From contig SCFE01000083.1 in NCBI GenBank assembly GCA_004352715.1, positions 351,991 through 415,990 on the forward strand: a DNA stretch of 64,000 nucleotides, read 5' to 3'. Under the pieces are notes generated by a model, which saw nothing but the letters and a program-made list of their open reading frames with translations, was not told where the DNA came from and made no database searches. The DNA is from Hofstenia miamia. Taxonomy: Eukaryota > Xenacoelomorpha > Acoela. Position 1 is the first letter of the stretch; every line of letters begins with the position of its first letter. Positions 23,761-35,739 of this stretch are shown here, in pieces. The position numbers were made by a program, and so were the translations under genes.

Positions 23761-25282
23761 AACTGCACCACTCTGAGCCCAAATGTGGGCTTATTGTCAT
23801 TCTTTTTCAGATTTTTTCTGCACTATAGCAGAACTTGAAGAGGTCAGTGTTTTTGCTGCAGTTTGACCTGTCTTTAAATCACAAGCATCTCTGATTGCCT
23901 CTTTAATAATAGAATTCAAGTCATCCTCCTAAGCACATTTGAGTTTGAGGCAGCTCCTAATGGTAGAAGGGAATCCCCAACAAATATATGAAAAGAGATC
24001 ATGTCACGAGTATTCTGGCATCAACTTGCTAAGGCTAAAGAGTCTATAGACCTGTTTAATATAGGTCCTGACATCCACTCCCTTTTTGAAGGAGAGATCA
24101 CATAAGAGCATCTTGTATTGCTGTTTTATGTGAGGTGCTTTGTAATGGTCCTCAAAGTGACTGATGAGTAATTGATAATTTGTCTTGACCTCTCTGTCCA
24201 ACATCCTGTACTGATTGTACATGAGGCCTTGTAGGTACATGGGAAATTGCATGGTAGCAGCATCCTGTGTAGTCTTATACTGTTTCATAGTGAGCTCAAA
24301 AAGGAAGAGCCACTCTTTGAATGACTGTGAAATTTCATCTATCTTTCCAGTAAATTTGGGCAACACAGAGTGCTGATTGAAAAGGTTTGCTGATTTGCTT
24401 CCCAATGCTTCTGTAGGTAGAATTGACTGGGTAAAATGTGGCCAACAAGTTGTCATGGACCTGATTGGGTTACTCAGAGGAGGAGGCGGAGTGATCATAG
24501 CAGTTGGGGTGACAGTGACACTAACAGGTGCTGTTGGCACTACTGTTGCACTCAGGGTACAAGAGCCTGGCATAGCTATGGCGGTTAGTGTTGAAACTTG
24601 TGAGAGAGCAGACTGAGTAAATGTAGGGCCTCCAACTGTAAAAGAGGTAGCAGGGGTAATGAGTGGTGGTGTCACTGGGGACATTGTAGGTGCTGTCAGA
24701 GCATGAGAAAAGTGTGCAGAAAATGTCTGTGATATGATAAGTGAAAACCTTTCAGAGAGAGTATCAAGAGCATTATCCAAGAAGACATGAGTTACATACT
24801 CAGGTTCTCCTGATGAGATCAGTAGAGAATGAGGGTTGGTTCTTGAACTTGCATCTCTAATGCAGAAATCAAGTTGAGCAGGCATCTCTCATGTTGCCAA
24901 GCTGCAGTGGCTTGTTGTTGTAGCTCTGCCTGCAAGGCATCAAGGCGGGCTTTGCAGGAATGGCGCTGAGAAATCTGGTTGGAAAGGGCTTCTCTAGCTG
25001 TTCAACTTTGGTTGTTGGTAACTCTGGAGAAGGTGACAATGGCTTATATGAAATAAATGGGTTCAACAAGGTAGCAGGAGTGGGAATGTCTTGCAGAAAA
25101 ACTTCAGAGGGTGTAGACATTGCAGAAACAGGTTTGGCGGAGGTAGGTGTAGGTAAAACAACAGTAGAATCAAATCCAACAGTGCAAGGGGCAGTGTCCA
25201 GGCAGCCAGCACTCACACAGGGGATACCCTGAGTGGGAGTCCCATTATGAGAAATAGAAAAATCCATATCCATAAGGAACAA
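23761..25282 (-). pseudogene. Gag of D
   Basis: The N terminus MDFSISHNGTPTQGIPC is at 25282-25220, followed by a Pro/Thr/Ser-rich region (24885-24450). Then comes the gag capsid-like block with LPKFTGKIDEISQSFKEW and YLQGLMYNQY, and the helix-rich YIKQVYRLFSLSKLMPEY (24300-24004). No intact CCHC zinc knuckle was seen. The structural role as capsid precursor is from family knowledge. A duplicated N-terminal part appears at 25435-25930. Confidence 0.75.
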
Positions 25283-25930
25283 GAATAAGTAAACAAGTAA
25301 AAGTAAAAGTAAAGTAAGAGAAAAGGTTCCAAAAACAATTCCAATAATGTAGGAGAAACATCCAGCTGTGTAGTAGAAATAAAAGCAACTGACAGACAGT
25401 AGTAAGGTATAGGTACAACAATCATTCCAAATTNCATCAAGGCGGGCTTTGCAGGAATGGCGCTGAGAAATCTGGTTGGAAAGGGCTTCTCTAGCTGTTC
25501 AACTTTGGTTGTTGGTAACTCTGGAGAAGGTGACAATGGCTTATATGAAATAAATGGGTTCAACAAGGTAGCAGGAGTGGGAATGTCTTGCAGAAAAACT
25601 TCAGAGGGTGTAGACATTGCAGAAACAGGTTTGGCGGAGGTAGGTGTAGGTAAAACAACAGTAGAATCAAATCCAACAGTGCAAGGGGCAGTGTCCAGGC
25701 AGCCAGCACTCACACAGGGGATACCCTGAGTGGGAGTCCCATTATGAGTAAATAGAAAAATCCATATCCATAAGAACAAGAATAAGTAAACAAGTAAAAG
25801 TAAAAGTAAAGTAAGAGAAAAGGTTCCAAAAACAATTCCAATAATGTAGGAGAAACATCCAGCTGTGTAGTAGAAATAAAAGCAACTGACAGACAGTAGT
25901 AAGGTATAGGTACAACAATCATTCCAAATT
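24938..25930. repeat. Near-exact duplication in D gag and 5' UTR, joined by one n
   Basis: 24938-25433 and 25435-25930 are the same sequence at an offset of 497 with a few single-base indels, meeting at the n at 25434. An indel in the second copy breaks the gag start. Likely an unmerged haplotype or contig overlap rather than biology. Confidence 0.7.
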
Positions 25931-26160
25931 CTAGAATAATGAGACAATGCCAATATGGCACTAAGAATGGGTAAGAATAGAATCAAGGCTCAGTAATGGC
26001 ATCAGATGACAGAATTGAAAATGTAGAATTATGTATGAGGTAAAGTTGTGCATTGATGGGTGGTGAAGTAGATTGTGGTCAGGGGAAATCCATCCCAGCT
26101 GACTCACACCCAGTGAAAAAAAGAAACCAAATACAATAAGAAAACACTAGAACAGTTCTG

Positions 26161-26179
26161 CATCACGTCAGGGTCACCA
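26161..26179 (-). other. Primer binding site of D, tRNA-Trp type
   Basis: Directly inside the 5' LTR the minus strand reads TGGTGACCCTGACGTGATG. It begins with the expected TGG (complement of CCA) and matches the 3' end of tRNA-Trp with one internal mismatch, the same primer type known from avian retroviruses. Confidence 0.75.
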
Positions 26180-27083
26180 TGTAGAATTGCAAGCCAGGTC
26201 TAGCAGCTCAAGCAGTATGAAAGTTTTGAAGAATTACCATCACCAAGAGCAGCCTTTACCCTAACAAAACAAATGAAGATTGGTAGTTCGCCAATTTCAC
26301 TGTAGAAAAATGCACTGAAACCATTTCCAAGAAGGCATTCCAGCTAGCAACCAATTTACACAGCATCATGCTGAAGCAGCCAAATCATTAGAAATCATCC
26401 TTACCAGCCAAGGTGCTAATTGTGTGTCTCAAGTTTAATTTCTAGCTCAATAACAACTTTAGCTCAGCATTCTTGTTATCTCAGCTCATGTAATAGGATA
26501 TAATAACATGTAATTACCACATATTTGTGTATGCTAATGGCATATAATATTTGCATAGTGTGTTGTTAAGTGCATGTACAATTGATTGAATATAAAGTTC
26601 TTTTTTTCCCTACACCTATGCATAGCTGTAAAGTGACCACAATATGGGCTCACATCTGTCAAGGAGGGAGTTATTGCCCCAGGCACAAAAGAGTTCCTCC
26701 CACATTATCACTGGATCTTACAGGCAGATACTTATCATATTAATAATGATGCTAAAAAGGGTTAGTAATATAAAGTAAGTAGAGAAGCAAACATTATCCA
26801 GTGAGAACAAAATTTATTTGACAATTGCAATAATGAGTTCCCTATTTTTATACAGAGAAAATGGTAAATATTTACTATTTACAAAATTCACTTAATTCCC
26901 TTGCAAATTAAATGAGCAATTTACATGTACACTTTAATCAAGGTGACAATTATAACAAATTTGAAACCTAAGTTCAAAATACTAAAAATCAATATAAATC
27001 ACTAAACTAATAATGGGAATAGCACTGAATTGATCAAGGAGAGTGCCAATAAAATAAAATAAAGGGCCCTGAGTGACTCTACA
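26180..27083 (-). repeat. D 5' LTR
   Basis: 904 bases, TGTAGAATTGCAAG...GTGACTCTACA, paired with the LTR at 14050-14923. Followed by the duplication ATAA at 27084-27087. Confidence 0.9.
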
Positions 27084-27087
27084 ATAA

Positions 27088-27943
27088 CCTATCATTGTGA
27101 TCTATTGTGCAACACTTCAGTATAGTTTTTAACATCCCTAGCAGGATCAAAGTTTTCCTGAAAAGTAAACAGATGATATAATAGGAATTATTATCATCCT
27201 AATGCTGAGAAACTTGAAACCAAAGAGATCTTGTTTCTTTATTTCATTGTTCATTAAGAAACCAATAATAGGGAAGAGCATTTTGGAACAAAACTATTTT
27301 TATATCTCATTGGAGCAGATTACATATTGCAAGTTTGCAACTGGAATTGAAATAAGTAAACTACTTTTTCATGCAATTAAATTTATACAAATAGTTTAAC
27401 TGCAAATTTAAAAGTAACTGAAAATCAATTTGTGAAAAACTCCTAGTACTTCTACTAGTATCATTAATGAAAACATTAATTTCTTACTTTACAAAAATGA
27501 AAAGCAATGTAAAATTTAATCTTAGCAATATCAAATTGCTTTAGTAATAAAATGAGGATTTAATTTAACAACAAATCTAGATAATCATAGTTATATTAAT
27601 TGCCAAATATGCTCTAACATTTGTATCAGAGGTATTAGCAGGACTATATACATGATTGCTGTATTTGAACACATACTTTAAAACTGGATTGGTAGTTTTT
27701 ACCAACATAAGGAACCTTTAAACTGACACACTAAACCTTGAGATCAATCAAACTGTACAAAAATTTAGCATGAATGAAACCTAAGTATCAAATAAAGTGT
27801 TGTGCACAATTTTTACCATCAACCATAAAAATCATGTATTTTTGGATAATTTTAATAAAACTATTAATTAATGTACAAAAGCCAATTTATGTATGCACGC
27901 TGTACTTAATAATAACAAATTGACACAAAAAGTTCATGAATAC
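27088..27943. other. AT-rich stretch, nothing recognised
   Basis: May include the 3' flank of the Tc1-like element that follows, but its inverted repeat could not be identified. Confidence 0.35.
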
Positions 27944-29015
27944 TTAATATTTTGAATGAAGGCCCTTATTCTCAAGGCAAGAGGCAGTGTGATAAGACAT
28001 TGAATTGAACAACTTCTGAGAGTAATCACTTGTGATCTCTTCAATCCAAACACATTTGATGATGTCAATGAGATGTGACAGGCTCATAGGCTTTGTCTCC
28101 ATTACTTGGTCTTTCATGTAATCCCTACAATTTTCAATCAAATTTAAATCTGATGCTTTATCAGGCCATCCCATAAGGAGTTGAAAAGACTGTTCTTGGA
28201 ACCATTGAGTGACAATTCAGACAGTATGGGAGTGGCTCCATCTTGCTGGAAAACTTGGCATTTTTAATAACCATAAACTGTGGTACCTTTTCTTGAATGA
28301 TTACCAAGTATTTCTTAACATTGATATTTTCATCTTTTGACAAAAAATAGAAACCACAATCATCAGTAGAACTAATGGTACCCCAGACCATAATGGATGG
28401 ACTATACTTCACAGCTGGGCTTAAAAATTTGGGATCATATCATTTCCCCTCTGAATGTTTCACATGATGTTGATTGATATGAAGTTGTTTAAAAGTAGAC
28501 TTGTCAGAAAATATTGCCTTTGACCAGTCATCAACTGTCAAGTTCTTGCATTGATTGCAGAAGGCTAATCTCTCCATAACATTCTTCTTTGACAAAATTT
28601 GCCTTTTCACTGGTCTGTAGCACTTCAGATGAAACTCTTTTGCTAACCAGCAACACATAGTTGATGGATGCAGATGAGGAATATCAATAGGAAGACTAGC
28701 AGTTATCTCCTTTGAAGTTGCAAATGGCTTTTGTACACCATATCAATGAATATAATGATTGCTTTGAACTGACATAATTCTTGACCTTCCTTTCCTTTCA
28801 CATGATGAATTATCACCATGTTCATTAATTCTTTTTAATGTTCTGGAAACCATAGACTTATTCACAACAATAGTTCTTGAAATAAAATTAATAGAATGAC
28901 CAGTACAACACAAAATGTCAATTTGGCCATGTTCATTTGTTGTCAATTCTTTTTTTCCATTGAAGTAAAAAATAATTCGCAAAATTGTGGCATCACCCTC
29001 TGTAGTTACAAACAT
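27944..29015 (-). pseudogene. Tc1-like transposase relic
   Basis: Minus-strand DDE transposase of the Tc1/mariner superfamily in at least four frame-shifted pieces. 29015-28743: helix-turn-helix with SINFISRTIVVNKSMVSRTL. 28658-28440: AIFSDKSTF, first Asp. 28412-28161: SIMVWGTISSTDDCGF, then QQDGATP with the second Asp. 28174-27944: GWPDKASDLNLIENC, where the Glu follows N-L-I. Spacing is compatible with DD34E. Several stops; no inverted repeats found. Inactive. Confidence 0.85.
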
Positions 29016-29043
29016 TTCATAATTAATAATTCGAAATTTTTAA

Positions 29044-29452
29044 GAGCCGTTACACCTCTTGACCAACCCATTTTTTCTACCAGATGACAGAAAATTTTAA
29101 ATTGAAGTGTCAGTAAGAACTAAACCGTGTTGATAGGTTTTAAGGTATAATCTAAAACCCTTGAAACAATTTGAAATTCTAAAAAAAGTTAATTTTTCAA
29201 AAAGTTTCTCACAAGTGCATCCACATCTATAACACCCACTACAACAGACACATCTACCTTTTCTGCAGTTACATGACAATTCTACCATAACTTTGGCTTG
29301 GATGAAAATTTTCAAAAATGAACTTCATGCAACAGGTTTATTTTATATATTAATATTAGCCAATCAAATTGTTTAATTTAAGCGTCAGTTTGCAACGATT
29401 TGGTTTTTTTGGTTTCTGTCAAAAATGGGTTGTTCAAGAGGTGTAACAGCTC
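29044..29452. mobile_element. TTAA-flanked MITE with about 33-bp inverted repeats
   Basis: The left arm from 29044 (GAGCCGTTACACCTCTTGA) and the right arm ending 29452 are reverse complements with two mismatches. Both are flanked by TTAA (29040-29043, 29453-29456). TTAA duplication is typical of piggyBac and Kolobok transposons; the terminal sequence does not start CCC as many piggyBacs do, so the group is undecided. Confidence 0.82.
29097..29315 (-). pseudogene. Cysteine-rich ORF inside the TTAA MITE
   Basis: A 72-codon frame with the block CNCRKGRCVCCSGCYRCGC. Closely spaced cysteines of this type occur at the C termini of some transposases (CXC/Tesmin-like), so it may be the surviving end of the parent transposase. 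No catalytic region is present. Function is not assignable. Confidence 0.35.
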
Positions 29453-29456
29453 TTAA

Positions 29457-30165
29457 ATATTAAATTGTACACAATTTAAATGAATTTGTAAATGCCTCAA
29501 TTGACATATTATGGTTAGACAATCTGTGCTATTTTTGAATGTGTAAAATTTCTGCCACTCAGTATTTCTGATTTTAGTTATTACTGTGCAAAAGGTCATG
29601 AGGCACCTGCTAGCATTTACAGTATGCTTTAGTGATACATTTTGTTTATACAATACCTGTTTTTCTCTTTAAATACTTTGCTTTTGTTAGAAAATGTTCA
29701 ATAGATTATACTCAAACTTTATTTCTTGTTGCATATGTAATTTCTTTAAAATGCTTTTCTAAATTATCTGATTGTTGCCAAGGGTGCCTTGTTTATAATT
29801 TTATAATTAATGGTACCTCTGCAAAAGGGATCCTGGAAGAAGAACCAAAATGAAAGAATGAGCAAAATTACTTGAAGTCACAGAGACTCTATTTGTTTGG
29901 AAGTGCAGAACAACCTATGTGGCTGAAACATCTTGCTGCTGATAGCTGAAATTACCAAAAAAATTTTTTATTAACTAACTAAAGCCTTACTATTCCACCA
30001 AAGATTGCCATTGATGAAAGCTGTATCTGCTTAAGCCCCTCAGGCATCCTTTTATGAACAAGAAGATGCCAAACACATGTAGTAATAAACCAGTCACTCC
30101 CACAGCTCACTCTAACCCCCAGCCAGAGCACGAGGCTCTCTCCAGAGACGAACTGATTGAGAAAA
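29457..30165. other. Non-coding; the 5' LTR of C is not recognisable here
   Basis: Gag of the plus-strand element C starts just to the right, but no TGT...ACA LTR or PBS could be found in this stretch. C therefore appears to have lost its 5' end, or has an LTR unlike the others. Confidence 0.35.
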
Positions 30166-31535
30166 TTCAATCCTTTGAAGCCAAAATCAAGGGACTAAAA
30201 TAAAAAATGGAAGAAATTCAAATTGAAAACTGTAAAAGATTCAACATGATACAACATTAAAAAACAAAACTTACGTCAGTAAATAAAGAAACACAAAAAC
30301 AAAACCAGGTTCATTGCAAAGAAAATGAATCATTGGAGAAAAGAAATGAAATCTTACAATGATGAATTGAATCACTCAATGAAATCTTCGACCAAAACAA
30401 CAATCTTTTAACACAGGTTGAAGAAAGTAATACCCATAATATACAACTAGCAGGAAGATTAATTGCTGAAGAAGCAAAAACAAAGTGTTGCAAAGCAAAA
30501 TTTGGGAAACAAGCAGGCAATTAGCTGCCATACAAAATGTCAACCTCAGCTTTGCAATAGTAAACACTCCTACTAGACTAAACAAACCAACACCTACACA
30601 AGAAACTCCAGGACATCAGGTTAACCACCCATCCCTTCCAATAAATAATGCAATTCCTCAACAATATCTTCCAAGTGCTATCTCAGATCTTACTAACTTA
30701 ACACCACCTCCATCACCAATAATAATGGTTTCTTAGAAAACATTAATAAGAAACTCAATATACTAAGTAATAGACTAAACAACCTAAAAAGTCTGTCCAT
30801 GGACAAAAAACTAATCAAATCTAAACTACCACTAGTAGCCCCAGATGAAAATCTGAAACTATGAATACCTCCATGAAAATCTTCCAGTAAAACTGATGGC
30901 ATTTTGCCAACTTTTAAAGAATGGCTCTTCACTTACAAACAGCATCTAACTGTCCAGAAAAGTGGGCCAAGAGCATGCCCTTGCCCAATTCTCAACATTT
31001 TTAACAGGCAAAGCCTTCACTACTATCTAAACTTGGAAAACATCACCAAATCTGATTACTCTCTGTTTATACAAAATTTTTATGATAACTTTCATGTACT
31101 GACTGCATGTAACCAGTACAAAATTCTCTTAGGCGCAGATTTGAGCACAAATGCAGCCCCACAGACAAACTGCCTACATTCATTAAGAAAGCTGTTGAGG
31201 CCAAGCTCCAAATTAATAACTACAAGAAAATAGCTAACCAAATTAAATTGAACAAGTCTCCATCATTAAGGTATTACATACCTAAACTAAGGAAGCCAGG
31301 CCAATCAGCATCAACAGAACCAACATTAATAAGAGTAGAACCATCTTCCACTGAAGCAGCTACTAAGCCAATAAACTTAAACAAAATCCACTGCAACTGC
31401 TGTGGTCAATGCAAAAATATCCATTACAACTGCAAGGCATCTATTCATCTTCTAGTAGACAAAGAATGCTATTACATGGATGACAGTAACATTTACAAAT
31501 CTGTTTCTGAGGAGGATGAGGATTTAAACTGTTAA
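30166..31535 (+). pseudogene. Gag of C
   Basis: The N-terminal half (30166-30510) has helix-rich, coiled-coil-like sequence in several frames. 30904-31233 encodes FKEWLFTYKQHL and a later DYSLFIQNFYDNFHV block that aligns with the capsid-like part of D gag (FKEWLFLFEL...). 31248-31535 has a cysteine cluster HCNCCGQCKNIHYNCK, a degenerate CCHC zinc knuckle. Stops and frameshifts separate the blocks. Nucleocapsid and capsid roles come from family knowledge. Confidence 0.65.
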
Positions 31536-31559
31536 TAGCACTGACTTCCAGCTGAGCAG

Positions 31560-32049
31560 GAACAGTTCTCATCATGACTGATCTACAAAAAAACACTATA
31601 CCTGTTACCATTAACAGCATAGTAACCCAGGCCACCATTGATACCAGCACTTTGGTGTCAATCATAGCTGATTCCTGTGCACACCAAATCAGAATTCATT
31701 TAATACCATCACCTTACATAATCATAGATTAGTTAATGCCTCTGGTGATTATCTTGATTCAAAAGAAAAAATCAACAACCTTGTGTTCACCATCTCAAAT
31801 ACCAAATTCAACCATGATATTCTTGTTGTCAACACAACTAAGCATGCATTACCAAATGAATTGCTTCTAGGAAAGGATTTCCTTGAAAAATACCAATGCA
31901 TTATTAATTTCATGAACAAAACCATAAGAATTGATCTACATAATAAGGATGTAACCACTTATCTACAAACCATTGAATCAAAAACTATACTATTGCACCC
32001 CTTGCAAGTAGAAAAGATTGAACTATTGAACTATTCAGCTGGTGGTTGA
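31560..32049 (+). pseudogene. Aspartic protease of C
   Basis: ATIDTSTLVSIIAD near 31640 is the active-site strand (D-T-S/G). 31783-32049 carries ALPNELLLGKDFLEKYQCIINF, the C-terminal block seen in B (VILGDDFLTKNRCMINY) and D. A frameshift lies between. 32050-32477 is the protease-RT spacer, with no clear motif. Confidence 0.7.
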
Positions 32050-32477
32050 TTACTCTCACCAGTGACCAGCCAATAACAACTGATATTGTCATAAATAACC
32101 AACAAGGCATGAACTCTAAAAAAATCATAATATTACCATCAATCTTACAATGTTGAAACAATACCTGTAGTACAGCCATACTTAATAAAACCAATCAATT
32201 GATTACCATCACACCAGATAACATCAAGATTTATGCATCATCTGTAATAACTGTTGTACCAATTCTGTCAATTACACTGAATTTAGACTAAACCACAAAT
32301 TTAGATCATCACCACAGCTTTGCATCCTCACCTGAGTGAATCTGAGGTTCAATCCCTCACCAATTTATTAGAAAAACATAAAACCATCTTCAATTTTAAC
32401 ACCATCAGTGTAGGGAAAGCAATCAGAGAGGAGCACTGCATAGAGACAGTTAATAACACACCAATTCAACAACCAGT

Positions 32478-32843
32478 CTGATCTGTGCCAGAACACCTTA
32501 AACATGAATACTCTAAAATCATTATGGACTTACTTAATAATGGTATCATACAACCATCCAAAAGCCCATATGCATCATCAACTGTGTTCATTAAACAGGG
32601 TAACAAATATAGACTGTGCATAGACTTTTGGAAACTCAACAACATCACTAAAAAAGATGCCTACCCTCTTCCACAAATCAATCAAATACTGTCACATCAT
32701 GTCAAAATTCATTCTTTATGTCTCTTGATTTATGCAAAGCATATTGGAAAGTGCCAATGCATAAATCCAATATAGAGAAAACTGCATTATTACTCCTCAT
32801 GGCCTCTTTGAGTAGCTTTACATGGCCTTCAGCATTTGTAATG
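32478..32843 (+). pseudogene. Reverse transcriptase of C, fingers
   Basis: LKHEYSKIIMDLLNNGIIQP, VFIKQGNKYRLCIDF and KKDAYPLPQINQIL are RT N-terminal blocks. The frame then passes MAFSICNV-like codons and is interrupted by the LTR of E at 32844. An identical copy at 34021-34386 is part of a false duplication. The YxDD palm piece is at 36714-36950. Confidence 0.8.
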
Positions 32844-33507
32844 TGTAAAATGACAGGTGAGCTCTGGCTACTCCAGCAGTACTGAGAAACTCAAAGGTTA
32901 ATGAAGGTTGCAGNAGGGTCACCATGTAGAATCACTGTGAGCTCTGGCTACTCCAGCAGTACTGAGAAACTCAAAGGTTAATGAAGGTTGCAGAGGCTAC
33001 CATTGTAGAGAGCAACCTGCATTCTAGCAAAAAGAAGGAACATTGGTGGTTCACTGATTCAATAAAGAAAAACAGAAACTATCCACCAAGTATAGACTTT
33101 CAGCAGTGACCAATTCACATGGCATCATGCTGAAGCCATATCCATGAAGCCATCCTTACTCACCAAGGTGCTAATTGTGTACTTGGGAGGCGTGCCAAAA
33201 TCATCTGTGAGACACAGTTGGAAAGACTCTCAGAAAAAGCTTCTCATAGGACATTGTGAGTTATACATTCAGAGTGTCTAGCCAGAGAGGGCGCAGAACA
33301 AGGAGGAGTATTCTGAGGCAGTGGAAATGAAGGTGGTGGCATCACCAAACTACTGAGTTGAATTTCCAATGCAGTGATAGAATCAATTAGGCGTCTCTCT
33401 CTCTGCATTTCTTCAGTGGCTTGCTGTCATAATTCGATCTGTAATGAGTCAGGGAGTTGTTCACAGGTAAGACATTGGGCAGTTTGCTGTGCAAGAGCAG
33501 CTCTAAG

Positions 33508-33750
33508 TCATTTGACCTTGGTTGGCTTAGGCTCTGGGGAAAGTGGTGACAGAGGGCAAAGATGAAAAGGATCTAGAGGCAACATATGAAAAGTCACAGG
33601 CAGTGACTGAGTAACATGAGTAGGAGAAGATAAATCAACTAATGAATCAATTCCATCAGTGTGAGGGGCAATGTTCAGGCTGCCATCACTCACATAGGGG
33701 AAACCCTGAGAGGGAGTCCCATTATGAGAAAAACTAGGAAAATCCATCAA
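33508..33750 (-). pseudogene. Gag N terminus of E (copy 1)
   Basis: MDFPSFSHNGTPSQGFPYV matches the start of D gag (MDFSISHNGTPTQGIPC). About 80 codons, then a stop. A second identical copy at 34971-35213 belongs to the duplicated assembly block. It shows E is a D-family member. Confidence 0.7.
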
Positions 33751-34970
33751 AGCTATAAGAAAAATTCAGAAAAAACAATTCCAACAATTTGAGAGAAAAC
33801 TCCAACTGAGTTCAGAGAAACAAAAAACTACTTTCAGTAAGCAGCACAGTGTAGGGTATGGTAATAAATCAAAATTCTAGAAGAATGAGACAACAACAAA
33901 GTAACAACCAAAAATGAGTAAAAATAATGTTGAAGCTCAGTGACAGCTTTAGAGCACAGAATTGGAGTGTAAAAATAACATAAGAAGTAAAGTTATGCAT
34001 CAATTGGTAGTGAAGTTGANCTGATCTGTGCCAGAACACCTTAAACATGAATACTCTAAAATCATTATGGACTTACTTAATAATGGTATCATACAACCAT
34101 CCAAAAGCCCATATGCATCATCAACTGTGTTCATTAAACAGGGTAACAAATATAGACTGTGCATAGACTTTTGGAAACTCAACAACATCACTAAAAAAGA
34201 TGCCTACCCTCTTCCACAAATCAATCAAATACTGTCACATCATGTCAAAATTCATTCTTTATGTCTCTTGATTTATGCAAAGCATATTGGAAAGTGCCAA
34301 TGCATAAATCCAATATAGAGAAAACTGCATTATTACTCCTCATGGCCTCTTTGAGTAGCTTTACATGGCCTTCAGCATTTGTAATGTGTAAAATGACAGG
34401 TGAGCTCTGGCTACTCCAGCAGTACTGAGAAACTCAAAGGTTAATGAAGGTTGCAGAGGCTACCATTGTAGAGAGCAACCTGCATTCTAGCAAAAAGAAG
34501 GAACATTGGTGGTTCACTGATTCAATAAAGAAAAACAGAAACTATCCACCAAGTATAGACTTTCAGCAGTGACCAATTCACATGGCATCATGCTGAAGCC
34601 ATATCCATGAAGCCATCCTTACTCACCAAGGTGCTAATTGTGTACTTGGGAGGCGTGCCAAAATCATCTGTGAGACACAGTTGGAAAGACTCTCAGAAAA
34701 AGCTTCTCATAGGACATTGTGAGTTATACATTCAGAGTGTCTAGCCAGAGAGGGCGCAGAACAAGGAGGAGTATTCTGAGGCAGTGGAAATGAAGGTGGT
34801 GGCATCACCAAACTACTGAGTTGAATTTCCAATGCAGTGATAGAATCAATTAGGCGTCTCTCTCTCTGCATTTCTTCAGTGGCTTGCTGTCATAATTCGA
34901 TCTGTAATGAGTCAGGGAGTTGTTCACAGGTAAGACATTGGGCAGTTTGCTGTGCAAGAGCAGCTCTAAG

Positions 34971-35213
34971 TCATTTGACCTTGGTTGGCTTAGGCTCTGG
35001 GGAAAGTGGTGACAGAGGGCAAAGATGAAAAGGATCTAGAGGCAACATATGAAAAGTCACAGGCAGTGACTGAGTAACATGAGTAGGAGAAGATAAATCA
35101 ACTAATGAATCAATTCCATCAGTGTGAGGGGCAATGTTCAGGCTGCCATCACTCACATAGGGGAAACCCTGAGAGGGAGTCCCATTATGAGAAAAACTAG
35201 GAAAATCCATCAA
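34971..35213 (-). pseudogene. Gag N terminus of E (copy 2)
   Basis: Identical to 33508-33750. This copy is contiguous with the PBS and 5' LTR to the right, so it is the one in the natural context. Confidence 0.7.
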
Positions 35214-35720
35214 AGCTATAAGAAAAATTCAGAAAAAACAATTCCAACAATTTGAGAGAAAACTCCAACTGAGTTCAGAGAAACAAAAAACTACTTTCAG
35301 TAAGCAGCACAGTGTAGGGTATGGTAATAAATCAAAATTCTAGAAGAATGAGACAACAACAAAGTAACAACCAAAAATGAGTAAAAATAATGTTGAAGCT
35401 CAGTGACAGCTTTAGAGCACAGAATTGGAGTGTAAAAATAACATAAGAAGTAAAGTTATGCATCAATTGGTAGTGAAGTTGATTCACAGCCAGGGGAAAC
35501 AACTATCCCAGCTGGCTGACACCAAAAAGAAAGAACAAAACCAAATATGGTAAGAAAACAAGTGACAGTTCTGTACTATGTCACAATCACCAGGTGAAGT
35601 CAGATGACCACCTCAGTAAATGCACAAGCTTCTGACTGGAATACATCTCCAGGCATCAATTCGCCTGCACACTTCAACAGAATGGAGTGGAGAGTTTGAC
35701 TGACACTCCAATTTGCTCAG

Positions 35721-35739
35721 AATCACATCAGGGTCACCA
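35721..35739 (-). other. Primer binding site of E, tRNA-Trp type
   Basis: The minus strand reads TGGTGACCCTGATGTGATT next to the 5' LTR, the same primer as in D with one further change. Confidence 0.7.

Larger units (their letters stand above)
14050..27083 (-). mobile_element. LTR retrotransposon D (Ty3/gypsy-like with ORF3)
   Basis: Minus-strand element of about 13 kb as assembled, less after removing false duplications. It is flanked by the 4-bp duplication ATAA (14046-14049 and 27084-27087) and bounded by LTRs of the form TGTAGAAT...GACTCTACA. Order in sense direction: 5' LTR (26180-27083), tRNA-Trp-type PBS, gag, protease, RT, RNase H, integrase, ORF3, PPT, 3' LTR (14050-14923). Every gene is broken, the RT palm is deleted and integrase catalytic codons are mutated. 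A separate insertion interrupts the protease/RT border (22362 to about 23322). Sequence is CpG-poor. Confidence 0.9.
32478..35482. repeat. False tandem duplication spanning C RT and E
   Basis: 32478-34019 and 34021-35482 are the same sequence (offset 1543, then 1463 after an extra 80 bases carrying the n at 32914). The extra piece repeats the LTR start joined to the PBS. Both n positions mark repeat edges, so this is best read as assembly redundancy. Confidence 0.75.

Noticed and set aside
29097-29315. Metallothionein-like gene
   Set aside because: It lies wholly inside a MITE with clear ends and has no gene context.
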